Shown piece by piece: positions 15,357-23,098 of a stretch of DNA of 28,299 bases. Source of the DNA: Acidobacteriaceae bacterium (lineage in GTDB: Bacteria; Acidobacteriota; Terriglobia; Terriglobales; Acidobacteriaceae). Location: NCBI GenBank assembly GCA_030040395.1, contig JASHTU010000143.1, forward strand, positions 1-28,299. The letters are read 5' to 3'. The translations under genes were made by a program, and so were the position numbers. The notes beneath the pieces are model-generated. The model was not told the DNA's origin. It ran no database searches and saw nothing but the letters and a program-made list of their open reading frames with translations. Every line of letters starts with the position of its first letter. Position 1 is the stretch's first letter.

Positions 15357-16568
15357 CTATTCATCGGCTTGGGTTTTCCGCGCGGCGGGAGTGAGCCTCC
15401 TGACGAGAAACTCCTGGAAGAGGTTTTCGATTCCGCCTTCGGCGAGACCAATGGCGGCGTTCTGGAAGGTGAGCTCCAGGCCTTCGCGGTCGCTGGGCGG
15501 GTAGTAGAGGTTGGAGATTCCGGCTGCCGCGATTCCTCCAAGGATCGAGGAGTAGGCCGGCTGCCAGCGACCGTTGTCGCCCTTGCAGATGACGGTGGTC
15601 TCAACGGCGTACCAGATGCGCGCCCGGACGGTTCCGGTTCCTTTCACGAAATAGCGCGGGTCCTGCTTGAGAAGCGCAGGCAGAACCGCGCCGCCGAGCA
15701 TGGTGGCGATAAACGTGTCGGCATAATTGGCTCCAAAACGCTTGGCGTAGCCCTGGGCGCCTTGGCCGTACCCGGCGAAGGTGTTGCTGGCCTGCTCGGC
15801 CCCGGCAAAGGCCCCGGTGACCGCCCAGGTGAAGGGGTCGATGGAGGACCGCCAGGCAAGCTGAAACTTCTGGCGCGAGGTTAAGGGCGCGGCGTTGGGG
15901 TCGTAGCTGATGTAGAAATTCGGAATCAAGCCCAGCACGCGCTGCTTCTCTTCCACATTGAGTTGCGCCGCGGCGATTTCGACGCGCGAGGCGGTAACGT
16001 GGACTTCGCTTGCGGCCCCGGCAAGCGGCAGGACGATGGTTTGCGCGTCGTAGTTTTCGCCTGCGTGCAGGACTCCGGAGACCGACCGGGTGATGAAGCC
16101 GCGGGAAGAAAGGGTGATTCGGAACGGGCCGGCGCGAAGGTTGGTGAAGGCGAATGCGCCGTTGGCGTCAGTGACCTGCGTTGCCAGCGGTGGCGGCGGC
16201 GTGGTTCCGGTTTCGGCGAGCGCGACGTGGACGCCCTGATAGACGGTTCCGTCGGCGCCTGCGACCACGCCGTGAATGGCTGCGCCGGTTGGCGGACGCT
16301 GTGTCGCCGACGAGGCATCGCCGGGGGCCGGATCGACAATAGGATCAGCGACCGGATCAGCAGCCGGATCGGCAGCTGGTGTGGATCCCTCGGCGCCGGG
16401 GGTGGAGATGGACGGCGACGTGGGCGACGAGGGGTGCGCGTTCTGCGACCGGATAAGCGGCGCACAAGCGAGGGGTGCGAGTAAGAGAAGAGCGAGGCCA
16501 GAATGCGGGGTCCGCCGGCGAGAAGCGCTGGGACAATGCGTGAAATTAAGGCGATTTTCGATGGTCAC
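15357..16568 (-). CDS. exported carboxypeptidase-regulatory-like domain protein
   Basis: The 403-aa protein has an N-terminal signal/anchor (SGLALLLLAPLACAPLIRSQ). A Pro/Ser/Asp-rich linker follows, with DP-containing repeats (PAADPAADPVADPIVDP) encoded by a 12-bp minisatellite. Next is a CarboxypepD_reg-like beta-sandwich (GAAIHGVVAGADG, DANGAFAFTNLRAG, ITLSSRGFI), then about 190 residues with LGLIPNFYISYDP, RFGANYADTFIATML and LLKQDPRYFVKGTG. I know this C-terminal block only as a recurring uncharacterised module of such proteins. It is probably periplasmic or outer-membrane associated. GTG 16568 is chosen (GAGG 7 nt upstream); the frame stays open to 16973 but that part overlaps the AsmA-like gene and is basic, low-complexity sequence. 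Confidence 0.82.
   Translation of the reverse strand: MTIENRLNFTHCPSASRRRTPHSGLALLLLAPLACAPLIRSQNAHPSSPTSPSISTPGAEGSTPAADPAADPVADPIVDPAPGDASSATQRPPTGAAIHGVVAGADGTVYQGVHVALAETGTTPPPPLATQVTDANGAFAFTNLRAGPFRITLSSRGFITRSVSGVLHAGENYDAQTIVLPLAGAASEVHVTASRVEIAAAQLNVEEKQRVLGLIPNFYISYDPNAAPLTSRQKFQLAWRSSIDPFTWAVTGAFAGAEQASNTFAGYGQGAQGYAKRFGANYADTFIATMLGGAVLPALLKQDPRYFVKGTGTVRARIWYAVETTVICKGDNGRWQPAYSSILGGIAAAGISNLYYPPSDREGLELTFQNAAIGLAEGGIENLFQEFLVRRLTPAARKTQADE
16330..16377. repeat. 12-bp minisatellite, four units
   Basis: There are four consecutive 12-bp units of the form GGATCRRCRRYM, such as GGATCAGCGACC and GGATCAGCAGCC. They encode alternating Asp-Pro-containing residues in the linker of the carboxypeptidase-regulatory-like protein. 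Being a multiple of three, copy-number change would keep the frame. Confidence 0.8.
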
Positions 16569-16746
16569 GCCCGCGCCTCGACAACAAAATTCCCAGCTTG
16601 CGGGAAAGGACCCCGAAGATGTGATCCATTGCAGTTTTAGACGGACATCTTGCGCACGGAGTTGACCGCGGCGTGGCTGGCGCTTCCTGCGGGTCGGCCG
16701 AAGCAGCCGCCGAAGGGGGCGAGCTGTATGCGGTCGCGCCAGGGGT

Positions 16747-18456
16747 TTATGGCCCGGGCGAGGCTGGTTGTCCCGGGGTTTGCGGGGTGGTGTGCTTGAT
16801 GCGCTTGAAGTCGACGGCGAATTGGGGATCCTGGCGCGAGCCGGTGATGCGGATAGGGACCTCAGTTCCGGCTCCGTTGGCTTTGAAGAAGCGGTCGGCC
16901 GGTTTAAGGAGCGCTCCGACAAAGCCGCCCACCATTTGGGAGACCGTGGCTTGCATTTTAGCGGTTCCGGCAAAATTCAAGGCGCCGCCTTCGATGGCAT
17001 ACGCGCCTTTCAGGTCGATTTCCGCGCCGGGGACGGTGTAGACGAGGTTGGGCAGGGTAATGACGCCGGCGGCCATGGTGAAGTCGCCCTGCATGGTTGA
17101 GCGCACATCGCTTGCCTGGGTGCTCTTGGCTTGCTTGGGTTTGCCCTGGCCGCGCAGGCTGAGTTCGCCGATGCGGTCCTGGATTTTGGCGCTGGCGAAC
17201 TGGGCGCCGTCGAGCAGGAAATTTCCTTTAAGCCGCATGCGCAGGTGCACCGGGGCGGCTCCGGGAGGAATGTCGAGCTTGGCTTTCATTTGCAGGTCGC
17301 CGGTGAGGAGCGGGTCGCCGGAACGGGTGGCGAGACGAAGAAAATCCTCGATGCGGCCGCGATCGACGTTGATGGTGAGGGCGATGTCGTGTCCGCGTCC
17401 GCGTGGACGCGCGGAGCCGTATTGCGGGCCGGGATGGTCGGCTACGCCCACAATTTGGCCTGCCGTGGTCAAATGCGAGCGGCCTAGCGTGGCGTCGACA
17501 GGATCAAGCCAGGTGTCGCCGTTGGTTCCGTCGACGTGGGCATGAAAGCGGGTGCGCAGGGGCAGCGGAGATTCGAAATTGGTCAAGCGAAAGTCGGGCG
17601 TGTTGGTTTGGCCGTCGACGGTGAGGTCGCGGAGCGCGCCCTGGTAGTGGCCGGTGGAGCTCAGGATGCCCGCAATGCCCCTGAATGTGCTCAGGTCGGC
17701 GTGGTCGAAGCGGTAGTCGCCGGCGATGGGGCTGAGGCCTGGATCGTTGACCACCCAGGGCCCGACGCTGCCCTTGGTGGTCACCGTTCCCTTGGGCCGC
17801 GGGTTGATGAGTACGGCTTCGAATTTGACAGGGGTATCGGGGGTTATGTGGGTCAGCTTGACCGTCTTGATGGCGAATTCGAGGGGGAGCTTGCCTGGCT
17901 TGGCGGTTTCGAGGATCAGGCGGGCGTTGGCGCAGTCGATGCTGTCGATTTCGAATTGCGGCAGGATGTCGGTAGAGGAGGCGGGCGGCTGCGGGGTTGA
18001 TTCGGAAGTGGGTTCCGGGGCGTGGGCGAGATGCGTACCCGGCGAAATGTCGATGGTCAGGCCGTTTATACGCACGGCAGAGATGCGAATGGGCTGACCG
18101 GATTTGTAGTGGAGAGGCGCGCGGAAGCGGAAATCGTCAATTTGGATGAGCGGAGCGCTGAGTGGCGCGGCGGGGCCGGAGGAAGGAGGGCCGCCGGTAC
18201 CGGCCGGAGCGGAGCTCGGCGGCCAGATGCGCAGGCCATCGCCCTCGGCGGAGAGGCCGTGGAGAAGCGAAACATGGAAGCCCGCCAACCCGACGCGGGA
18301 GTGAAAATGGGCTTCGAGGCGCTCCACAATGAGGGTGCGCAGGATGGGCTCAACCCGGCGTAAGGCTACTGCGACAAGGGTGGCCACGATCACGAGCACG
18401 AGCGCGATGCCGCCCGCAACCCACTTCAGCCATGCGTGCTTGTTCGGTCTTTGCAT
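16747..18456 (-). CDS. AsmA-like protein
   Basis: The 569-aa protein has one N-terminal membrane helix (WVAGGIALVLVIVATLVAVA, about 12-31). It is followed by the typical AsmA opening (RRVEPILRTLIVERLEAHF, GLAGFHVSLLHG) and a long beta-rich periplasmic domain. The C-terminal AsmA-like region includes GDFTMAAGVITLPNLVY and GSRQDPQFAVDFKRI. AsmA-family proteins influence outer-membrane biogenesis and probably lipid transport between the membranes; the exact role here is unknown. A Pro/Ser-rich stretch lies at about 80-95 and another near 155. ATG 18456 has AGGCGG about 11 nt upstream, a somewhat long spacing. It lies in tandem with the PQQ dehydrogenase (174 bp upstream) and the next gene (178 bp downstream). 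Confidence 0.88.
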   Translation of the reverse strand: MQRPNKHAWLKWVAGGIALVLVIVATLVAVALRRVEPILRTLIVERLEAHFHSRVGLAGFHVSLLHGLSAEGDGLRIWPPSSAPAGTGGPPSSGPAAPLSAPLIQIDDFRFRAPLHYKSGQPIRISAVRINGLTIDISPGTHLAHAPEPTSESTPQPPASSTDILPQFEIDSIDCANARLILETAKPGKLPLEFAIKTVKLTHITPDTPVKFEAVLINPRPKGTVTTKGSVGPWVVNDPGLSPIAGDYRFDHADLSTFRGIAGILSSTGHYQGALRDLTVDGQTNTPDFRLTNFESPLPLRTRFHAHVDGTNGDTWLDPVDATLGRSHLTTAGQIVGVADHPGPQYGSARPRGRGHDIALTINVDRGRIEDFLRLATRSGDPLLTGDLQMKAKLDIPPGAAPVHLRMRLKGNFLLDGAQFASAKIQDRIGELSLRGQGKPKQAKSTQASDVRSTMQGDFTMAAGVITLPNLVYTVPGAEIDLKGAYAIEGGALNFAGTAKMQATVSQMVGGFVGALLKPADRFFKANGAGTEVPIRITGSRQDPQFAVDFKRIKHTTPQTPGQPASPGP

Positions 18457-18630
18457 TCGAACATTCGCCGCCTGGCTTTATTGTTGCAGGAATTCTTACG
18501 AGACACGATGCTTGGCATGGAGGCTAGGGCTTTGCGGCCGGTAAAAAGCGTATCGCCGCCAAGCGAGAAATCACTCGAATTTTCGCCAGCTTCCCTGCCG
18601 AGCCGCGAGAGGGTTTGCTGGGACCTGCGC

Positions 18631-20796
18631 CTAGGGAAGCGCGAAGACGTACAAGGCGCTGCCGGCTTGGGGAATCTTGATGTCGGGGGCAAGGGTTGCG
18701 GGCGCAAGGCGTGGGCTGCCTCCGCCCAGGCCGGTCGTGACCGCGATGTATTGCTTTCCATCGACGCTGTAGGTGATGGGGTAGCCCTGGACGGAGGTGC
18801 CGAGGCGGGTTTCAAAGAGGGTTTTGCCGGTTCGGGTGTCGAAGATTTGGACGGTGCGGTTCACGTCCCCCACCAGCACCCAGCCGCCGGCGGTAGAGAG
18901 CGCAGCGGTGAGAAACGACGCGTGTTGAAGGTGCTCCCAGACTTCTTTCATGGTCTTGACGTCGTAGGCCGCGAACTTGCCCATGTTGCCATTGGCGCCG
19001 GGCATGGGAATAAAGCGGCGATCTCCTCCGTTGCCGCCGCTGATGACTTGGCGCGCCGTAAAGATCATGCAGGACTGGCTGAGGGGAACGAACAGGTAGC
19101 CGGTGGGCGGGTTGTAGCTCATGGCCTGGTAGTTTTTCCCGCCCTCGGTGCTGGGACAGATGGTGATGGGCTGATTCAGTTTCATGGCGAGGATGTCGGG
19201 GCGGTAGTGCGGCGTGCCGTCGGCGTCGAAGCTGGCCCACGCCGTCTGGTGGACCATTTCCACGTGGCCAAGGTATTTGCCGGTGGTCCGGTCGAGTTCC
19301 CAAAGGATGCCGGGCTTGCCGGCGGTAAAAAGAACTTTCTTTTTGCCGATATCGACGAGAACACGCTCAAAGACTTCGTCGAGGTCGAAGCCCTCGCCGG
19401 GCGCGTGTTGGAAATACCAGGCCAGCTTGCCGGTGTCGGGGTTGAGCGCGACGGTGGAACCGGCAAAGAGGGTCTTGTCGTTGGGGGTCAGGTCGCGGCT
19501 CAAGAAGTTCCACGGTTTCGCCTGCGCCACGCCCCAGTAAGTCAGATTGAGATCGGGATCGTAACTGCCCACGATCCACGTCTCGGCTCCCGCACGCCGG
19601 TTCATGGGCAGGTTGCCCCAGGTGTCACTGCCCAACTGGCCTGGGCGCGGCACGGTATAGAAGCGCCACACCCGCTTGCCGGTGTGCATGTCGAAGGCGG
19701 AGATGTAGCAGCCCTCGCCGTCAAAGCGTTGACAGCCGGTCAAGCCCATCAGCACTTTGTCGCCGATGACGATGTCGCCGCTGGTGGAAGGGTGCGGCTT
19801 GTCGGAGGCGGGAGTATCCCAGAGGATTTTTCCGGTGCGGGCGTCGAGGGCCACCATGTGCGCGTTGCTGGAGGCGACGAATACCTTGTCCTCGGCGATG
19901 GCGAGGGAGCGAATGCCGCCGTAACCGGGCGACTGTACGGGGCCGACGCGTGACTCCCAGATGAGATCGCCGGTTTTGGCGTTGAGCGCCTGCACGATGT
20001 TGCTGGGGCTCACCAGGTACATGACGCCGTTGTGGACGATGGGGGTGGTCTCATTGGCGCCGGAGTCGTTCATCGCCCACGCCCACTCGAACCGCAGGTT
20101 CTTGACGTTGTCGCGGTTGATTTGATGGAGGGGACTGTAGCTCCAGGCCTGGTAGTTCCGGCGGGCCATCAGCCAGTCGCCGGGGGGCGGATTGCGCAGC
20201 ATGGCGGCCGTCACCGGCACATAATTTTGGACTGTGCCCGACGCCGTGACGCCGTAGGGAACCCCGGCGACGATCTGGCTCCCCGGGCTGTGCGTGGCGC
20301 TGTCGCCGGCTCCGAGCACGATGCCGCCGGCGAAGGCCGGGTTTTGTGCGGATGCGGGCGGTCGGCGGCCGTTGGCAATCGAGCCAATCTGGGGAGCGCC
20401 GGTCGAGGACTTACCGTTCAGGGGGTACGGACCGGGTTTGGCCCCGTTCTGGTCGAGGATGTAGGCGGCCAGATTGGCCGCTTCGGCGCTGCTAAGGGCG
20501 CCGGGGCTGGTGGGAGGCATGGTGTCGTGAATTTTGGCCACCAGATCGCTGACCCTCTTCGCGCGCCACGCGAGCATGAAGTCGTCCCCGGCCAGGGCAG
20601 GCGCGTCTCCCGACCCCTGGAAGTCGGTTCCATGGCAGCCCGAGCAGCTTTGACTGTAGAGAGCGCTGCCGGCGTCGGCCTGCGCGGCGATAAAGGCGCC
20701 TGCATGGCCCCCCCGCATGTGTAACCAAACGGCGGCGATGGCGAATCCAATGATAGCGACAATTACTGCAAGTAGAACGACTCGGCGAAGGGGCAT
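18631..20796 (-). CDS. PQQ-dependent dehydrogenase with N-terminal cytochrome c
   Basis: The 721-aa periplasmic quinohemoprotein is anchored by an N-terminal helix ([19 protein letters not shown]). The cytochrome c domain (about 40-115) has the heme motif CSGCH (51-55) and likely axial Met93 in TMPP. An eight-bladed PQQ propeller (about 190-720) follows, with blade motifs [24 protein letters not shown] and [11 protein letters not shown], and the signature [17 protein letters not shown]. Electrons from substrate oxidation would pass from PQQ to heme within one chain. In classical quinohemoprotein alcohol dehydrogenases the heme is C-terminal; here it is N-terminal. The substrate, presumably an alcohol or aldehyde sugar, is unknown. 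ATG 20796 has AAGGAA about 10 nt upstream. No PQQ biosynthesis gene is in the window. Confidence 0.93.
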   Translation of the reverse strand: MPLRRVVLLAVIVAIIGFAIAAVWLHMRGGHAGAFIAAQADAGSALYSQSCSGCHGTDFQGSGDAPALAGDDFMLAWRAKRVSDLVAKIHDTMPPTSPGALSSAEAANLAAYILDQNGAKPGPYPLNGKSSTGAPQIGSIANGRRPPASAQNPAFAGGIVLGAGDSATHSPGSQIVAGVPYGVTASGTVQNYVPVTAAMLRNPPPGDWLMARRNYQAWSYSPLHQINRDNVKNLRFEWAWAMNDSGANETTPIVHNGVMYLVSPSNIVQALNAKTGDLIWESRVGPVQSPGYGGIRSLAIAEDKVFVASSNAHMVALDARTGKILWDTPASDKPHPSTSGDIVIGDKVLMGLTGCQRFDGEGCYISAFDMHTGKRVWRFYTVPRPGQLGSDTWGNLPMNRRAGAETWIVGSYDPDLNLTYWGVAQAKPWNFLSRDLTPNDKTLFAGSTVALNPDTGKLAWYFQHAPGEGFDLDEVFERVLVDIGKKKVLFTAGKPGILWELDRTTGKYLGHVEMVHQTAWASFDADGTPHYRPDILAMKLNQPITICPSTEGGKNYQAMSYNPPTGYLFVPLSQSCMIFTARQVISGGNGGDRRFIPMPGANGNMGKFAAYDVKTMKEVWEHLQHASFLTAALSTAGGWVLVGDVNRTVQIFDTRTGKTLFETRLGTSVQGYPITYSVDGKQYIAVTTGLGGGSPRLAPATLAPDIKIPQAGSALYVFALP

Positions 20797-21175
20797 AGAT
20801 CGGGTTTCCTTAGCGCTCAGGCGTTTTATGATTTACACGCATTACCCTCCCGCGCGCGGAGTTTGAGAGCGCCGCGCAAGGTTGGCTGCGGGAGGATTCT
20901 TCCCCGATGCGCGTAAACAATATAGTCAGCAACTCAGCGAGCCAGCAAATCAGCGGTTCAGCGAGTCTGCAAGTTCGCGGGCCACGGTTTTCATTCACCC
21001 GGGCGGGACGGAGGCTCGTGGAGACGCGACTGAAGCCGCTCTTTCAAAAACCAAGGGCTTTCCTGCGGCTTGTGAATTCGCGCCCTTCTAAAACCAGGCT
21101 TCCACAACGGAATGTTTGGGGCGAGGCATCCGCGGTTCTTCGGCTGTCGCCGCAGTGCGATATAGTCAAGAAGGA
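20797..21175. other. divergent intergenic region with a TCAGC-rich repeat tract
   Basis: These 379 bp lie between the PQQ dehydrogenase (minus) and the small membrane protein gene (plus), with no recognisable protein. At 20925-20970 a degenerate tandem of CAGCAACTCAGCGAG-like units occurs. ATATAGTCA appears twice, at 20920-20928 and 21160-21168. The second contains TATAGT, a possible -10 box ending 9 bp before the ATG at 21176, but no good -35 is seen. Confidence 0.5.
20925..20970. repeat. degenerate CAGC(A)A-TCAGCG tandem tract
   Basis: There are about three imperfect units: CAGCAACTCAGCGAGC, CAGCAAATCAGCGGT and TCAGCGAGTCTGC. It is intergenic, of low complexity and of unknown role. Confidence 0.55.
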
Positions 21176-21589
21176 ATGGCAACTTTGCCGAAGAAGAACG
21201 CTGCGACGGGAGAGACCGCCGGCCAAGGGTTTGTTTACCTTCCCCTTATCGCGGGATGGCTGGTTCCGGGCGCGGGACATTTCCTTCTCCACAAGTGGAT
21301 GCGCGGGCTGCTGCTTGCCGGCTCGATTGTGGCTATGTTTGCGCTGGGATTGGCCATGCACGGAAAGCTCTTCACCGGAGCGCAGGACATTCTTGATCTG
21401 CTGGGGCTGGTGGGCGATCTGGGCAACGGGCTGTTGTTCTTCATCGGACGGGCTTTGGGCCTGGGCGCGGCTCCGGTGCAGATCACCACGCAGGATTACG
21501 GCAGCAAGTTCATCGTGGTGGCGGGGTTGTTGAACGTGATTGCCGCCGTGGACGCCCACAACCTGCGCACGGGGAGGAAAGAATCTTAG
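21176..21589 (+). CDS. small inner-membrane protein, TM2/DUF6677-like
   Basis: The 137-aa protein has a hydrophilic N-terminus, then FVYLPLIAGWLVPGAGHFLL, HKWMRGLLLAGSIVAMFALG and LLGLVGDLGNGLLFFIGRAL segments and a last helix near FIVVAGLLNVIAAVDAH. That makes about four membrane helices. The GWLVPGAGHFLLHKWMRG motif resembles the TM2-like/DUF6677 group; the function is unknown. ATG 21176 is chosen because the upstream frame (to 21116) reads like intergenic sequence. AAGAAGG lies directly against the ATG, unusually close for a Shine-Dalgarno. Its stop overlaps the GTG start of a 59-aa membrane protein by one base (TAGTG), so the two form a cassette. Confidence 0.8.
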   Translation: MATLPKKNAATGETAGQGFVYLPLIAGWLVPGAGHFLLHKWMRGLLLAGSIVAMFALGLAMHGKLFTGAQDILDLLGLVGDLGNGLLFFIGRALGLGAAPVQITTQDYGSKFIVVAGLLNVIAAVDAHNLRTGRKES

Positions 21590-21768
21590 TGTTCCAGCCC
21601 TCCCATTTCACCGCCGTGGTGCTGTTCGCTCTGTTCGCCTCGACCGTGTTCGGCATCACCATGCGCGAGACGCCGCGGAAGATGTTCCGCTACGGTCTTT
21701 ACTGCTTCGTGCTCTTTGTGGGCTCGACGATTGTGCTGAGCTGGGTGATGTTTTTGATCGCGCGGTAG
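21589..21768 (+). CDS. 59-aa two-helix membrane protein
   Basis: This very short gene starts at GTG 21589, whose first base is the last base of the preceding stop codon (TAGTG). GGAGG lies about 12 nt upstream. The 59-residue product has two hydrophobic helices (FTAVVLFALFASTVFGIT, 7-24, and YCFVLFVGSTIVLSWVMFLI, about 38-57). They are joined by a basic loop, MRETPRKMFRYG, which should face the cytoplasm. The tight coupling to the preceding membrane protein and the well-formed topology argue that it is real and that the two products may act together. The family is not recognised. It is easily missed because it is below common length cut-offs. Confidence 0.75.
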   Translation: MFQPSHFTAVVLFALFASTVFGITMRETPRKMFRYGLYCFVLFVGSTIVLSWVMFLIAR

Positions 21769-21813
21769 AGCCCCGACCGCCTGATAAGCGCCTTCCCAGA
21801 GTCAAAAATCGAA

Positions 21814-21857
21814 GCCTCTCGCTCCCCAGTTCATGGGGCTTGACTACGAAGCGAGGC
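21814..21857 (-). terminator. terminator-like hairpin after the GNAT gene
   Basis: GCCTCTCGCT (21814-21823) pairs with AGCGAGGC (21850-21857) with one bulge. An inner CCCCA/TGGGG hairpin (21824-21838) lies inside. On the minus strand it is followed by TTCGATTTTTG. It fills the convergent gap between the 59-aa gene and the GNAT gene. Confidence 0.5.
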
Positions 21858-21860
21858 GGG

Positions 21861-22856
21861 TTAGGCGCGTCTCGGCCGCTCCCAGACGGCGGCGTCGAAA
21901 AGGTGGGCGCATTTATACCCTTCGGCTAGATACAGATCGATGGCCTGGGTATTGGCCTCGGTCACGGTGAGGGAAATCTCCGTAGCGCCCTGGCGCAGGA
22001 AGCAGAAGGCGGCGACGGAGAGGAGCATGCGGGCCAAGCCGAGGCGGCGGTAGTCGGGATGGACGCAGAGCTGGGTAATGTGGCCGCTCTGGGAGCTGAC
22101 GCGCGAGCCCAACACCAGGGCCACAGGCTCGCGGCGGGCGCGATCGACGACCACTTGCGAAACCAGCGCGGAAAAGGCGCCGCACCCTGAGTAGTGCACG
22201 ATGTTGTTGAGAAAGCGCGTCGAGCCGTGGACGGTGCGGTACTGGTCGTTAATTAGGCTGTCGGGATGGCCATGATAGGCGTCGCAGATGAGACGCGCTG
22301 CAGGCCCCAAATCGTCTTCACTCCACATGCGCAGGTCGAGCCCGGGAGGCAAATTGACGGTGGGCGGCATGCGATGGCCTTCGATGGCCTGGACCATGAA
22401 GAGGCGCCGGAAGACGTCAAAACCAGCTTCGCGAAAGAGGCGGGCATGGTTGCCGGAAGGATGCAGGAGCAGTTGCGATTCGATGCGGTCCACCTGCGGC
22501 GAGTTGAGCAGCAACTCGAAAAGATGCTTCAGCAGCGTCTCCTCGATGGCGCAGGCCGAGCCGCCTCCGTCAAGCGGATCGCTGGAGTGGCCGGAGATGG
22601 CGAAGACGTCGCCGATGACCGCCTTGGTTTCTTCATAGACGCTGAAGGCGTAGCCGACGGCCTGCTCGGCCTCGAGGGCGGCATAGCCGGGAAGCATGTG
22701 GTTGTCGAGATACTGCATCAGCAGCTTGGCCGAAGCGCGGTAGTCCCAGTGCAGCCGCTGCCTCCAGAGTTCGCCTTCGGCATCCAGCACCCGGCGCAAC
22801 ATGGGAGCCGCGAAATGCCGCAGATCGAGAATCTCAATGGAAGTGCCCGCCGCCAT
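21861..22856 (-). CDS. GNAT-family N-acetyltransferase, double-domain
   Basis: The 331-aa cytoplasmic protein has a clear C-terminal GNAT domain (about 170-325). Its acetyl-CoA loop region is in ITQLCVHPDYRRLGLARMLL (Q/R-x-x-G-x-A type) and AIDLYLAEGYKCAHLF forms the last strand and helix. The N-terminal half (about 20-150, with QAVGYAFSVYEETKAVIGDVF and LLLHPSGNHARLFREAGFDVF) looks like a second, degenerate GNAT fold, as in tandem-GNAT proteins. The substrate is unknown. ATG 22856 has AGAGGG 3 nt upstream. It lies in tandem with the glycosyltransferase gene, 242 bp away. Confidence 0.88.
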   Translation of the reverse strand: MAAGTSIEILDLRHFAAPMLRRVLDAEGELWRQRLHWDYRASAKLLMQYLDNHMLPGYAALEAEQAVGYAFSVYEETKAVIGDVFAISGHSSDPLDGGGSACAIEETLLKHLFELLLNSPQVDRIESQLLLHPSGNHARLFREAGFDVFRRLFMVQAIEGHRMPPTVNLPPGLDLRMWSEDDLGPAARLICDAYHGHPDSLINDQYRTVHGSTRFLNNIVHYSGCGAFSALVSQVVVDRARREPVALVLGSRVSSQSGHITQLCVHPDYRRLGLARMLLSVAAFCFLRQGATEISLTVTEANTQAIDLYLAEGYKCAHLFDAAVWERPRRA

Positions 22857-23037
22857 GTTCCCTCTGTCTAGAATTTACAATTTACGCACTCGACCGGTCC
22901 TCACGAAGCGATCGCCGAATCCCGACAGGGCGCCATCCGGGCGCCGGCCCAAGGCGCACAGATGCGCGAGGATGCCGGAGCGCGGAAAAAGGTCCTTCCG
23001 GTCACTTTGCCACGAGTCGCGCTGGGGCGCAACCGAA

Positions 23038-23050
23038 GAGTCTACGACTC
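23038..23050 (-). terminator. small hairpin downstream of the glycosyltransferase gene
   Basis: A perfect 5-bp stem GAGTC/GACTC with a TAC loop lies 49 bp past the stop of the gene ending at 23099. No T-tract follows, so a terminator role is weakly supported. Confidence 0.25.
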
Positions 23051-23098
23051 AAGTTCCCGTTGGCGCAAAACGGCGATGGCCGGCCTCGCCCAAAAAGC

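Noticed and set aside
16569..16973. N-terminal extension of the carboxypeptidase-regulatory-like gene
   Set aside because: The frame is open, but its distal half overlaps the AsmA-like coding region and is basic low-complexity sequence. GTG 16568 has a Shine-Dalgarno and is followed by a signal peptide.
18436..19953. 505-codon open frame on the plus strand
   Set aside because: It is antisense to the PQQ dehydrogenase; composition is typical of a GC-bias shadow.
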